A stretch of DNA of 64,000 nucleotides from Salisapilia sapeloensis. Lineage: Eukaryota; Oomycota; Peronosporomycetes; Peronosporales; Salisapiliaceae. Location of the stretch: NCBI GenBank assembly GCA_023334545.1, contig JAADVB010000062.1, forward strand, positions 18,346-82,345, given 5' to 3'. The notes below the pieces were generated by a model that saw only the letters and a list, made by a program, of their open reading frames with translations, made no database searches and was not told the DNA's origin. A program made the translations under genes and the position numbers. This document shows positions 54,601-64,000 of this stretch, piece by piece (position 1 is the first letter of the stretch; each line of letters begins with the position of its first letter).

Positions 54601-56369
54601 AACCCGTTTTTCGAACTGTCAACGTGGCAAATACACGTCGCCCCTATCGATCAGCCAGTCTGATAACATGCCACTATGCTAGCTATCAAGCATGTCTCGG
54701 CTTCATCTGCAGGATAAAGGGGTGCACTCTATTCTCTACTGGATATCGCTTGCAGAGAGATTGTTGCTGCAAAAGGATGCGACTTTGTACTTATAACGCG
54801 ATTGGGACAATAGAGCGTTCTGTCCCAGGCACGACCTCTCTAAAATGATGGGATATCCCAAGTTTCCATCAAATGCATGAAAATGAACACGCCAATTCAA
54901 CGAATATTAACTTTGTTAGAAACTAACTGGTGCCTTTCGTTCAAAACAAAATTAACAGGTTCTTTTATGTAACAATATACTCTTTTTATTCATATTATGA
55001 AATATATTGTGTATGACAGGTAACTCGACTTCACGAGCTATCGATCCGGCGTAGCTAAATCTGGAAGCTATCTTGCAAGAAGCAAGAATGCTACAGATAC
55101 ATGGCGTGTTGTATGATCAGAGACAGAACTGACGGATGTGACAGGTTTGAACCAGAAACAGGACTATGCGATCAAAGAGAGTTGGAGAAACGATCTGACC
55201 GTGCACTAGAAACTTATCACGCGGCTAGTCTTCAGTAAGGGAAGCCACATGCTGCCAGAGTGAATGTGGCAACGTTTTTTGAAAGAATCAGAGAAACCTG
55301 CGTACACTGTATCCCATTACCAGCATCAGCGCCAAAATTTGAAGGAAATGAACCAAGTTATCATTGGATGCACATTCATCATATTCAGTTCGAATGTTAT
55401 CAGTCCATCCTACTTGCACGAAGCGTGAGTGAACGCGTAAAAATACTCAATGTGACGTTCCATTTAGTAGATCTAATTGGTCACTTAAATTAATTTGTTG
55501 CTTCAATTGTACCGAAGCAATCTCAAGTGTGCCTTTACCTCGATCTTCATATCAATTGCTTCAAAGCCCAGAGTCACTGACCAAGGTCTACGCATTCAGC
55601 TCGAGCCAAAGCCTTTGTATGAAGTATAACACCTCTCACTGAAAATGTTTTACAAAGTACCTTGTAGGAAAGCAAATAACTTGTCCACTCAACTAGCATT
55701 TAAGTAGATAGCGTATCGTTCTACTGTACTCTTGAAGTACGAACGCCCTGCTCTAGAAATTCAAAAGTATTCATGACAGTCAATCCTTTGCTTTTATTAA
55801 TTTCACATGTGCTTGCTTCCTTAGCTTCATCCAGGTACTCTAGATCACACTGATAAAGACACAACATGCCTATGATCATCGTTATATAGACAGGTCTTCC
55901 AAGCTTTGATGTTCACAGTAAATCAAGAAAACACACTAGCCTGATAGCCTCTATCAAACCCTTCTACAGGCCCTCCCACGTAAATTGCCTCTGACGCCTG
56001 ACTTGGTGTCGACTGTCTCAAGCAATCGCTCAATCGTACCCATTCCCGTGTTTTAGAAAAACTTGTCCGATCTAGAATATTAGTAGAGTGGAGGAGAAAC
56101 ACGCAATTGTCTCGTAACCGTCGATGCCAACAAGTGCATGTTCAAGTTACCAACTTCGCCTCAGCCCAAGTTACCACTTGCTGTTCCCTAAATCACGACG
56201 CTTTCGTACATTTTAAACTGATGCAACACCTACAGCCATGAACTCAGACTCTACAGATCAACATGTATTTCCCATATTAAAAACCCAACGTCGATTACAT
56301 GTAAAACACTGCTCATTTTCATTATCTACTTGCTCCCGTCGTAAACCCATCAGGTCTGACACTTTCCAA
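54601..56369. other. Gene-poor 1.8-kb region
   Basis: No frame here has protein-like composition or plausible splice partners. It is the longest gap in the window. Decayed gene or transposon remnants are possible but I cannot identify any. Confidence 0.55.
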
Positions 56370-58001
56370 TCAGTTTGCATGGACTCGTACATGCTCCCGC
56401 ATCCGAACGTGTTCGTCTTGGATCTGTTTTTCAAGCTTGGCCACATTTGCATGGGCGTTCAACTCGTAAATGCGTTCGAACGAGTGTGTGTTCTGTTCCA
56501 GCACCGTCTTCCAAGCCTGTCCGCCACACACATCCAGCTTGGAGCGCATAATCACTTTCTCGCCGTTCGGAAGGAGAACGCCAACAAGTACAGAGCCTTC
56601 TTCCAACTGCAGACCCTCTGCCTCGTCACTCGTAACGTTGTACACGACGCAGTTGGGTGCGTTGATGACATGGGCCGTGACGTTGATCAGAATACTGCCA
56701 TTCGCATGTACTTCCTTGGCCACGACGCCACTGAGCACACTCTGCGTGATGGATCCTTCTTCAATTTCACAGTTCAGAACTGTGGCAGAGTCCAGAGACA
56801 ACTGTTGACCGAGTTCACTACGTTCGCAGCTATCGCGGATACCGAGGAACTGACGCAGACATTCGGCCTCGACACCACGCTGAGTCACGAGCCAATTGTT
56901 CTTCAAGTAGAGCTTCAGCTGACCATAATCCCACCAGTAGACGTCGCTACCAACGTCGACGCAGCCAAAGAGCGGCTTCTCTTGCTCCTGCGACTTTTGG
57001 AAGCGCGTGAGCATACCGGCCATGCGGTCAAAGTGCGTCTCTGCGTCCGACACGCTCGTGCCTTTCTGCTGCATGATCTCAATGTACGCTTCTCGCTCGA
57101 GCGTCATGGGCATCCAAAAGTGCGGATCACTGTCCAACTTGCCCTTCTTGGCACTCAATTCGGACGAGAACTCGTGTAGCAGAGCTGAGAGCATCGGAGA
57201 GTCCACACTGAAGGATCCGAGCGATGTGCCGACGGACTTGAGCTCCCCAAGACTCGATAGCAAGCGCTTGGCGGTGTCGTACGTGACTTTGTCCACTTGT
57301 GCAGCATCCTCTTGCTGGTTCACAGCGATGAGACCGTACTTGTCCAGTCCCTTTTGTTCCCACTCGTCTCGGCCAGGCATGGGTGCTAAGGCAGCGAGGA
57401 TGTCTACGTGGTGCTTAGCTTCGTATTTGACGGCGGCGGACGGGATGAAGACTTGGTCACCCCAGAAGACAGATAGCCTGCCCTTGCGGCTAGAGGCGTA
57501 GACGCCCGTCTGCTTGATCACAGCTTCGAGAATGGTCATAGGCGCAAAGTCGTCACCGAGTTGGACCATGGCAGGCAGCTTGACGCCGCTCTTGTTGTTG
57601 TTCTCGCTGCCGGGCAATGGCGCCAAGCGCGTGCCTTTGCCGGCTGTGTGGTAAAGCGCGACGCTGACGCTGTTGCTGGCGAGCATCGCCGGCAAGTCCA
57701 TATCGTACTGCTCTTTAGCGGCCTTGACGGCCTTAGTGTACGCATAGAGCGTGCCGAGACCGTTGCCGGCGCCTCCGTCCCAGTCTTCGTGGACGGCAAC
57801 GACACGACAGGTGGCCGGAGAGATGCTGCCTCGCGTGGCGAGCAGTCGCTCTTGCCAGTACTCTGCCTGGAAAGGCGTGGATGTGCACACGATGAGCACG
57901 TCATAGCCGTGCAGTTTGTTCATTTCGTGGATAGCATACTCGTGCGGTGACGTGTGGGTCGTGGCGACCGTCGGGAGTGTCGTGTTGGTCGTTCTGCACA
58001 T
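56370..58001 (-). CDS. Sugar-nucleotide pyrophosphorylase-like protein
   Basis: 543 residues from ATG 58001 (frame is open upstream without ATG; a CAG acceptor near 58016 could add an exon). After an N-terminal segment, a nucleotidyltransferase-like core shows VALYHTAGKGTRLAPLPGSE (nucleotide-binding GxGTRL), LSVFWGDQVFIPS, and KPLFGCVDVGSDVYWWDYG. The C-terminal ~200 residues have the short strand pattern of a left-handed beta helix (SATVLNCEIEEGSITQS, VLVGVLLPNGEKVIM). GxGTRL and the beta helix fit enzymes making UDP- or GDP-sugars; the substrate (glucose, fucose, GlcNAc) is not resolved. Confidence 0.65.
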   Translation of the reverse strand: MCRTTNTTLPTVATTHTSPHEYAIHEMNKLHGYDVLIVCTSTPFQAEYWQERLLATRGSISPATCRVVAVHEDWDGGAGNGLGTLYAYTKAVKAAKEQYDMDLPAMLASNSVSVALYHTAGKGTRLAPLPGSENNNKSGVKLPAMVQLGDDFAPMTILEAVIKQTGVYASSRKGRLSVFWGDQVFIPSAAVKYEAKHHVDILAALAPMPGRDEWEQKGLDKYGLIAVNQQEDAAQVDKVTYDTAKRLLSSLGELKSVGTSLGSFSVDSPMLSALLHEFSSELSAKKGKLDSDPHFWMPMTLEREAYIEIMQQKGTSVSDAETHFDRMAGMLTRFQKSQEQEKPLFGCVDVGSDVYWWDYGQLKLYLKNNWLVTQRGVEAECLRQFLGIRDSCERSELGQQLSLDSATVLNCEIEEGSITQSVLSGVVAKEVHANGSILINVTAHVINAPNCVVYNVTSDEAEGLQLEEGSVLVGVLLPNGEKVIMRSKLDVCGGQAWKTVLEQNTHSFERIYELNAHANVAKLEKQIQDEHVRMREHVRVHAN

Positions 58002-59421
58002 GGTCGAAGGAATCTCGGGCGTCTGCGAGAGGGATCGGAGCACTTGAAATCAAATGTCGAAGTGAGGTGTTGTCCGCACTCACTGCCTGTGTGTGCGCGT
58101 GTGTCGTACACAGAGAGAGCCAGAATTCAGACACAGTCTGTCGTTTCGACGAAAAAGGTTCAGCTTCAGAATGCATTCCTTTCCGTTCAATCCCATACAA
58201 GAAGGACGCAAAAACAAATACCATGGGATGTGGGCAGGCGGAACATGGGATTCCTCCCACACGGTCGCTCGCAAAAGCGAAACGGAGGCGAAACGACAGG
58301 ATAAAGATAGATGGTCAAATTTTTGTACCTAGTTGTAATGCTATTCGTCGATCTACTGTTTGAAGTGTACGTGGGAAATCCCAGAGATGGTGGCTTTATG
58401 CCGTAAAGTCGCTCCGTTTCGTGCTCCCGCCAAAAAACCGGAGATCGTTTCGAACGGTTTCGACGACTACTGAGGTGGCACCCGCGTCCTCCCGTCCATG
58501 CCGTGTAAAGAGCTGAGCGTTGTGCGAAAAATGCCGCCGATCGATGTGGCATCCACGTCCTCCCGTCCATGCCGCGAAATGAATTTTCGTAAAGTCATGG
58601 GCCTCGTCTTCCGTGGCCAAGGATGGTAGCAGCATGAATGAACCCTAGACTTTGGGGAGCTGTAGGGAGATAAAAATCAGATACACATGGTGAGGGTTTA
58701 GAAGCGCGCATCGCACGTCTCGAGTCTATACGAGAAGCAGGATCAACAGTTAAACAAGATTAAAGCAAGAGCACAAGTCGTGTCTGCAATCACAGTTGAT
58801 GCGTGTTTCTCAGGTGGACGGGCTCGTCACCTCAGGTGTCAAGTGGAGGCGACTCGTCCCAACGCGATAGATAGTTCTGAGTTACTGGATGAGGTTTTTA
58901 ACCCAGAGTCGTTGGATATGCTTGCGCCTTGCTGTCTAGTGCTATAGTCGGCTGCTTAACCCAACGTATCAAGTATTTGCGCTAGCAATTGCTCTTGCTT
59001 ATTCAGAAACGGATTTACTTTCCCATCTCGTCATGTCGAGCCTCTTTTTGGTACTACACAATGGACGTAGAGTATATTGCAGTCAGTAAATCGATAAGGC
59101 ATTGGACACACCAGTACTTGCTATCTAGCGCATGATGGATCACCGCACTCTCATCTCCATACCGCTGTCCAGCTCATCTGCAATAGGTTTATATCCATCT
59201 AAGCCACAAACTGCTATGTGCGCATTCTCTTCCTGTATTCCGGTATATCCATGAGGACTGCAAGACGTGTAACAAGGTCATGGATTCTGCTTTGTACCCA
59301 GTCGATGCCATCATTGAAGGGATGAGCAGACTTCCAGCCCAAGTTACCGCTCTTGAAATATAACCGTTACATGATACTAACGAGCGATCCAAACAACTAA
59401 CAACGAATCGAAGAGCCCAAG
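58002..59421. other. 1.4-kb intergenic region with two-copy repeat
   Basis: Divergent spacer between the pyrophosphorylase-like gene and the p24-like gene. Apart from the 28-bp repeat pair I see no gene. Several minus-strand frames cross the repeat but are not protein-like. Confidence 0.55.
58476..58574. repeat. Two-copy 28-bp direct repeat
   Basis: 58476..58503 and 58547..58574 share 26 of 28 bases (TGGCA-C/T-CC-G/A-CGTCCTCCCGTCCATGCCG), start to start 71 bases. They lie upstream of the pyrophosphorylase-like gene, outside any convincing frame. They could be a duplicated regulatory element or a remnant of a larger repeat; only two copies are visible. Confidence 0.7.
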
Positions 59422-60908
59422 ATGGCAGTAGCTCGCTCCCTTTTCTTGCTCCTAGTCGCGCTCGTGAGTGCTCTCACGCCTTCCATATATGCCTCCAGAT
59501 TTGCCTTTGAGCTAGCTCTCGTTAGAACCGAGGTAGACCAGATAACACTTTTTCGCGGGCGTAAAGTTCATCTGAAATCATGTGGACGTGGTAGGAATGC
59601 TTTCAAGAGGAAGTCGTAAGTCGGACGAGCGGCAGCAAAATGCTCTTGCGCTTCGGCATTGTGGAGCCCACTACGAACGACATGATCGACGTCACTGTAT
59701 GCCTTAATGTGTGCATATATCGTGTAAATTATCCACTGACGATGTGACTTGCAGGTCCGATCCCCGACCAATAAGATTGTACAGCACTGGGCTCGATCTC
59801 AGACCAACCACACGTCTCTCGTGGTGCGTGAGACCGGTCTCTACAGCCTCTGCTTCCGCAAAGTCCGAGGCTCTGCCAAGGTCATCCACGTCTTTTACAA
59901 CTTTGACGTCGTCAAAGCCGGTAAAATTCCGTTGTTTTCGTCTAGAGTGCTACGTCTTCTCATGCATCACATCCACAGGAAGCGTGACGTTGACTCGATA
60001 CCCAGAACTAGCAGTTACAGTGGATGCCAATAACCCCCGCGAGAAGGACTATACGCGCATGAACATGCACACAGTCGACTCTCGACCGACAAAGATGGGC
60101 ATCGTCGCCTTTGACCTCTCAGGTGTCTCGTCCACTATCATGAGCCATCGGTATGCTCAGACGACAAGAGCCTACGTCTTGCTATCGATCGACAAGGTCA
60201 TCCCGAATGAGGAAACGGTCGAAATCGCCATTAGCGACATTCCATTCGGCCTCCAGCATCCAGTCACATGGAACTCGCTCGGCAGGTAGGCTTTTTCCCT
60301 TCTTGTTGTTTCCATTCTTATTAAACAAACCCATCTAGCTACACGAAAGGTGACTACAAGCAACGCGCGTTCGACAGCTCCGAGTCACGCATGGGCAGCC
60401 ACCTGTCGTTCGACATCACCGAAAAGTTGTCTGCTGCGCTTGCTCGTGGAGACTCGACGATCCAATTTGCGGTACTCTTTTTACAGCGACTGCGCGTAGA
60501 TTTAAAAAACTTACTTTATACTGCTGATGTAGATGTACGCGGACCAGGAGGAGGCACAGGCTGCGGCGTGGGGAACCGTGTACGCTGTTCCAGCGCTGTA
60601 CCCTCAGATGATCGTCGAGGATGGCGGGTTGGAATTGATGCAGGAAGTTGCGAAATTCAAGGAAGGCGTGTTTGAACTCCGCGGCAACTTGGGTCTTATC
60701 AAGCAAAAGGAGCGAAGTAGTCGTGACGGTGCGTTGCATGACTATCTCATGACTACTATTCTATTTTCAGATTCTAAATTCTTCTGTAGCTGCTGAAAGT
60801 GTGAATTCGCGCGTCAAGTGGATGTCGCTCCTTACGAACATCGTGCTCGTCGGCATCGCGTTCGTCCAAGTCCTCTTCATCCGCTCGATGCTCGAGTCGA
60901 CCGTCTAG
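59422..60908 (+). CDS. p24/TMED-type protein with extra ~150-residue lumenal domain
   Basis: Join 59422..59532, 59595..59696, 59755..59920, 59979..60285, 60339..60471, 60533..60728, 60790..60908; 377 residues, all phases agree. Signal peptide (RSLFLLLVALVSALTPSIYA), then a GOLD-like domain: FAFELALVRTEECFQEEV with the family ECF motif, FGIVEPTTNDMIDVTV, and VVRETGLYSLCFRKV. Next comes an extra domain (~125-290) resembling secreted DNRLRE/CBM96-type beta modules (IVAFDLSGVSS, AYVLLSIDKVIPNEETV, HPVTWNSLG). The p24 ending follows: coiled coil and AAESVNSRVKWMSLL, one membrane helix, tail RSMLESTV lacking the usual FF and KK sorting residues. p24 proteins are cargo receptors of the early secretory path and are normally ~210 residues. 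Confidence 0.8.
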
Positions 60909-61293
60909 ATCCGCACCCAGCGAGGTCCATTTCCAACACGACCACACACATTCTACAATTGATGATCTGGTCTTTTGTTGACTACTCTTCCCTCCCCTAC
61001 CTTTCCGATCACATCATCTTCTTTCCAAATCCATCAGTTCCTCTAGGGTTCAAAGAGTGTCGAGACGACCTGACTTTCCCCATGTATCCTGCAGTGTCCT
61101 ACGCTACTACAAATACCAGTCGCACAGCCGACTGTCCGCGTATTGTTTCCTCTCTCTGTAAAAGAATCCATCTGCATCTGCACGATGTTGAAGAATTGGG
61201 TACTACACAAAGCATCTGGCGCAAGGCCACAATGGAAATATTAATCTAATCTGACTCTCTTGTTCTCATTCCAGCTTTTGCTCCCAAGGTCTC
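60909..61293. other. Intergenic, p24-like to CCC copy 1
   Basis: 385 bases; contains the conserved start-proximal block at its end. No other feature. Confidence 0.5.
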
Positions 61294-61296
61294 ATG
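61266..61296 (+). promoter_or_regulatory. Conserved block just upstream of and including the first CCC-family start
   Basis: This 31-base block is 27/31 identical to 62889..62919, ending in GGTCTCATG in both, with the ATG as the last three bases. It begins with a CATTCCAG that looks like a splice acceptor, so it may mark a 5' UTR intron. The shared upstream sequence supports recent tandem duplication. Confidence 0.55.
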
Positions 61297-62049
61297 CGGG
61301 GATTAGCTGTTTTACTATGCTCGCTTCTCGTTGCGCTCGTCGCGGCGCAAAGCTCCAGTAGCTCCGGACTTGCATCCGAACAAGTTGGCGCAGGTGCTTC
61401 CAACTCGTCGTCCTCTTCCTCCGGACAGTCGCAATGCCAACTCTGCGCTGACGGCGGTGATTGCTCGGAAGCCTATAAAAACAACCCAGGCCAGTATTGC
61501 AACAAATGGATCGACAAGCAAGGCAACACTCGCCCGTGCTGCTGTCCAACGGATGCTGTCTGCAAACCAATGAACTACGAATGCATATGCCATGGCAGTA
61601 GAAACCATCCGAACAATCGCAGCGATGAAGGTGATACTCGCATCGTCAGCGTCTGGTGGATGTGGCTTCTAATCGGTCTTTTCTTCATCGGAGTTGTTGG
61701 TGGGTGCATGGCCATGCGCAAAATGCGAGAACGTCGTCGTCAACAGCACATGCAACAGAGCGGACCGTACATGGCACAGCACGTGGACCAATACGGAAAC
61801 CCGATTGGAGGTGCTTATGGCCAGCCAGGCTACTATCCTCAGCAAGGAGTCTATGGCCAGCCCGGTTACGGAAACAATGGATACTACGACAACCGCCGAG
61901 GCGGTGGAATGGGCGCTGGAGCTGTTGCTGCTGGTGTCGGTGGCGGACTGCTTGGTGGTATGCTCTTGGGTAATGCCCTGGACAACGATGGCGGCGGTGG
62001 CGGCGGTGGAGACTTTGGTGGCGGAGGAGACTTTGGCGGCGACTTTTAG
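61294..62049 (+). CDS. CCC-type membrane protein, tandem copy 1
   Basis: 251 residues: signal peptide (MRGLAVLLCSLLVALVAAQ), Ser-rich linker, 10-Cys domain starting SQCQLCADGGDCSEAYKNNP, one transmembrane helix (VWWMWLLIGLFFIGVVGGCM) and a cytoplasmic tail with Tyr/Gln/Gly-rich text (YGQPGYYPQQGVYGQPGYG) ending in a Gly-rich run (GGGDFGGGGDFGGDF). Cysteine spacing C-x2-C-x4-D-C-S-x-A-x8-C-x11-P-C-C-C-x5-C-x6-C-x-C. Near-identical in its Cys domain to the copy at 62917, and related to 4000..4674. Function unknown; likely a surface protein whose tail could self-associate through the Tyr/Gly/Gln segments. Confidence 0.85.
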   Translation: MRGLAVLLCSLLVALVAAQSSSSSGLASEQVGAGASNSSSSSSGQSQCQLCADGGDCSEAYKNNPGQYCNKWIDKQGNTRPCCCPTDAVCKPMNYECICHGSRNHPNNRSDEGDTRIVSVWWMWLLIGLFFIGVVGGCMAMRKMRERRRQQHMQQSGPYMAQHVDQYGNPIGGAYGQPGYYPQQGVYGQPGYGNNGYYDNRRGGGMGAGAVAAGVGGGLLGGMLLGNALDNDGGGGGGGDFGGGGDFGGDF

Positions 62050-62916
62050 TCATGTAAATATGGTAAAGAGCTAACGAAGAGAATTGTTCTAGCAGTTCAC
62101 AAGTCAGGTATCGCGGATAGCAAGGCATTGTCAATAGTACTAAATCAAGAAAGTTTGTCTCTACTCGTGCTTACTACATCTTTAAGTTTCTACTTAGATG
62201 GGTTTTATCGTGCCCATCTACCCCTATCAAATTTTATGCGTGTCGGTGCGAGTACCAAGTCCCAGATGAGAAGGAATACCTGGTATAAAAATTGGCGATC
62301 AAGGCTATAAGGCAGGTTTCTTGGATTTATACAAAGAGAATGATCAAGTTGGTCTGTATGAAGGCTGGATATTGCTGATACTCGGGATGAAAGTTGACAA
62401 GCAACTTGGAGAACGCACTAGTCGCGAACGAATTGTTAAAACAAGGATGCTGTCGGCGAGTCAAGCTTGATGGAACATTGATATGGCAGATAGAGATACC
62501 GCGTACGGTCTCTACTGGGACAAGAACCCCGCCTGATCGGAAACTTCGGATGCGACGTATAATCGACTCTATCACTGTCATACCTTCAAGTAGACCATGC
62601 CTGCCATCTCGAACTTTGAAATGGTATCCTTTTGATACTAACACAAGCAGACAAATTCCTACGACTCTGGAGCGCGACGAAAGCAGAAATCCACCGCAGA
62701 GACCGCTGTGTTTGCCTTTTTTACACGCTTCCTACACACAGATGCCACAGCATTTGTGGCCGTAGGGAGTGGTCTCCACGAAAATAGTCGGCTGCGTCGG
62801 ACACGTAGTCAAGCAATATGGGTACAGAAGTAATAACTGATTAGATGTGCAGGCTATGAACATCAATCAAGGCCAACTACCGCCTGCCTCATTACAGATT
62901 TTGCTTCAAAGGTCTC
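62050..62916. other. Intergenic between CCC tandem copies
   Basis: 867 bases with no clear gene. It shares the last ~30 bases with the region upstream of copy 1. Weak frames only (62394-62765 plus, 62327-62644 minus). Confidence 0.5.
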
Positions 62917-62919
62917 ATG
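62889..62919 (+). promoter_or_regulatory. Conserved upstream block, tandem copy 2
   Basis: Partner of 61266..61296 (27/31 identical), positioned identically relative to the start codon. See that entry. Confidence 0.55.
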
Positions 62920-63762
62920 AAGGGTCTAGCAGTTCTGTTATTTTCCTTCCTCCTCGCCCTGGCCGCGGCACAAAACGCTAGCGACTTGGAATTTGGTCCT
63001 GGACAGGATGGCTCCCTTCCTTCCAACTCGTCGTCCTCTTCCTCCGGACAGTCGCAATGCCAACTCTGCGCTGACGGCGGTGATTGCTCGGAAGCCTATA
63101 AAAACAACCCAGGCCAGTATTGCAACAAATATATCGACAAGCAAGGCAACACTCGCCCGTGCTGCTGTCCAACGGATGCTGTCTGCAAACCAATGAACTA
63201 CGAATGCCACTGTTCACCCAACGGAGATCATTCGACCTATTCGAACGCTCTTGGCGATGTTAATGGCCTCGGTGACGACTTCAATGACTTTAACACCGAT
63301 TCCGAAGATACTCGTGAGGATGCTGGATCCTTCTTTCTCTGGTGGGTGGGGATCTTACTCGCCCTGCTTATCGCTGCAGTTGTCGGCGGATGCATATCTC
63401 TTTGCCGGAAACAACAACGCCATCACGAAATGCAAGATCTATATGAGGCACCGTACATGGTGCATCAAGTTGATCAATACGGAAACCCAATTGGAGGCGC
63501 CTATGGACAGCCGAGTTACTACCCTCAACAAAGAGCCTATGTCCCGCCAGGATACCACGGGCAGTCAAGCTATGCAAACAATGTGTACAAGCACAATTAT
63601 CATGGCGGAGGCTTAGGCGCTGGAGCTGTCGCTGCCGGAGTAGGTGGCGGACTGCTCGGTGGTATGGTCTTAAGTAATGCCCTGGAAAGCAACAATAGCA
63701 GAGGTAACGAAGAAAACACTGGTGAAGACACTGGTGGCGGAGACTTTGGCGGCGACTTTTAG
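62917..63762 (+). CDS. CCC-type membrane protein, tandem copy 2
   Basis: 281 residues, the second tandem copy. The signal peptide and the Ser-rich/10-Cys region are nearly identical to copy 1 (runs of identical bases such as TGCCAACTCTGCGCTGACGG). The stretch between the Cys domain and the membrane helix has diverged and is longer and acidic (LGDVNGLGDDFNDFNTDSED). Membrane helix FLWWVGILLALLIAAVVGGC. Tail again has QVDQYGNPIGGAYGQPSYY and a Gly-rich end (DTGGGDFGGDF). The sharp contrast between a conserved ectodomain and divergent flanks is notable. Confidence 0.85.
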   Translation: MKGLAVLLFSFLLALAAAQNASDLEFGPGQDGSLPSNSSSSSSGQSQCQLCADGGDCSEAYKNNPGQYCNKYIDKQGNTRPCCCPTDAVCKPMNYECHCSPNGDHSTYSNALGDVNGLGDDFNDFNTDSEDTREDAGSFFLWWVGILLALLIAAVVGGCISLCRKQQRHHEMQDLYEAPYMVHQVDQYGNPIGGAYGQPSYYPQQRAYVPPGYHGQSSYANNVYKHNYHGGGLGAGAVAAGVGGGLLGGMVLSNALESNNSRGNEENTGEDTGGGDFGGDF

Positions 63763-63858
63763 GCATATAATTATAATGAAAAGCATGGGAGATGAATGTT
63801 CTAGTCATCTACTTGACCTAAGGTTTTCAAGGTAGCTGAACGACTATGCCTTTATCTT

Positions 63859-63999
63859 ATGGCAGCAGGCGTCGGAGGTGGACTGCTCGGCGGTATGCTT
63901 CTGGGCGAAGCTCTAGATAACGACAATCCGGGAGACATGGAGGCTGGCGGAGGTGGAGACGACGGAGGAGACTTTGGCGGCGACGGAGGCGACATGTAG
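63859..63999 (+). pseudogene. Truncated third CCC-family copy (Gly-rich tail only)
   Basis: 46 codons beginning MAAGVGGGLLGGMLLGEALD and ending in a Gly/Asp-rich run before TAG at 63997. This matches the last ~45 residues of the copies at 61294 and 62917 (VAAGVGGGLLGG...). Only ~96 bases separate it from the previous stop, and a TGA lies in frame at 63814-63816, so the signal peptide, Cys domain and membrane helix are missing. It is either a deletion remnant or the last exon of a gene whose start I cannot place. Confidence 0.7.
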
Positions 64000-64000
64000 C

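Noticed and set aside
1-64000. CRISPR arrays, operons, prophage or plasmid features
   Set aside because: No spaced repeats, ribosome-binding sites or prokaryotic gene order; abundant short spliceosomal introns show a eukaryotic nuclear genome.

Overview
The window is nuclear DNA of an oomycete (stramenopile, water mould or downy-mildew group); I cannot fix the genus. Evidence: dense single genes on both strands with gaps often under 100 bases; introns mostly 50-70 nt with GTANGT-type donors, some with a TACTAAC-like branch site; eukaryotic housekeeping genes (BTAF1/Mot1, PUS10, DOLPP1, NMA111, GRWD1, BCCIP, NDUFAF6, ROGDI); and oomycete-flavoured families: a 7TM receptor fused to a tyrosine-kinase-like kinase, a 'WRKY19-like' Cys/His repeat protein without a WRKY domain, and a temptin-like secreted protein. 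There is no prokaryotic, phage, CRISPR or plasmid signature. Exon joins below were worked out by hand from open frames, GT-AG sites, phase and family homology.

Layout. 1-13.6 kb: MORN protein (5' end outside), glucosidase II beta, a coiled-coil protein, a Cys-rich membrane protein, pyrimidine 5'-nucleotidase, GRWD1, NDUFAF6, a KIX-domain protein, a Lys-rich small protein, BCCIP and an FAD monooxygenase. 13.8-26.6 kb: PHD/IQ protein, NMA111 HtrA-type protease, MLF-like protein, a seven-exon SH3-LIM-LIM-coil-LIM-LIM-SH3 scaffold with a zinc ribbon at each end, a doubtful small gene, and ten-exon PUS10. 26.6-43.6 kb: BTAF1, DOLPP1 (divergent from BTAF1), a PX protein, small and LRR proteins, a nine-exon RNA12/Yme2-like candidate, and the 7TM-kinase fusion. 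44.6-53.7 kb: Cys/His repeat protein, multipass membrane protein, ROGDI, tRNA-Lys(CUU), a 13-exon CaMKK-type kinase, a Rdx/SelW-like thioredoxin-fold protein and a temptin-like protein. 54-64 kb is sparser: a small tail-anchored candidate, a sugar-nucleotide pyrophosphorylase-like protein, a p24/TMED-type protein with a large extra lumenal domain, and a tandem pair plus a truncated third copy of the Cys-rich membrane family seen at 4 kb.

Functional themes: ER glycoprotein handling (glucosidase II beta, DOLPP1, p24-like), ribosome/RNA biology (GRWD1, BCCIP, PUS10, tRNA-Lys), mitochondrial assembly (NDUFAF6, RNA12-like), transcription control (BTAF1, KIX protein, PHD protein, Cys/His repeats) and signalling (7TM-kinase, CaMKK, LIM/SH3 scaffold, PX). 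There is no operon logic; neighbours look unrelated. The most unusual items are the enlarged p24-like protein, the 10-cysteine membrane family with its tandem array, the 7TM-kinase fusion and the LIM/SH3 scaffold.
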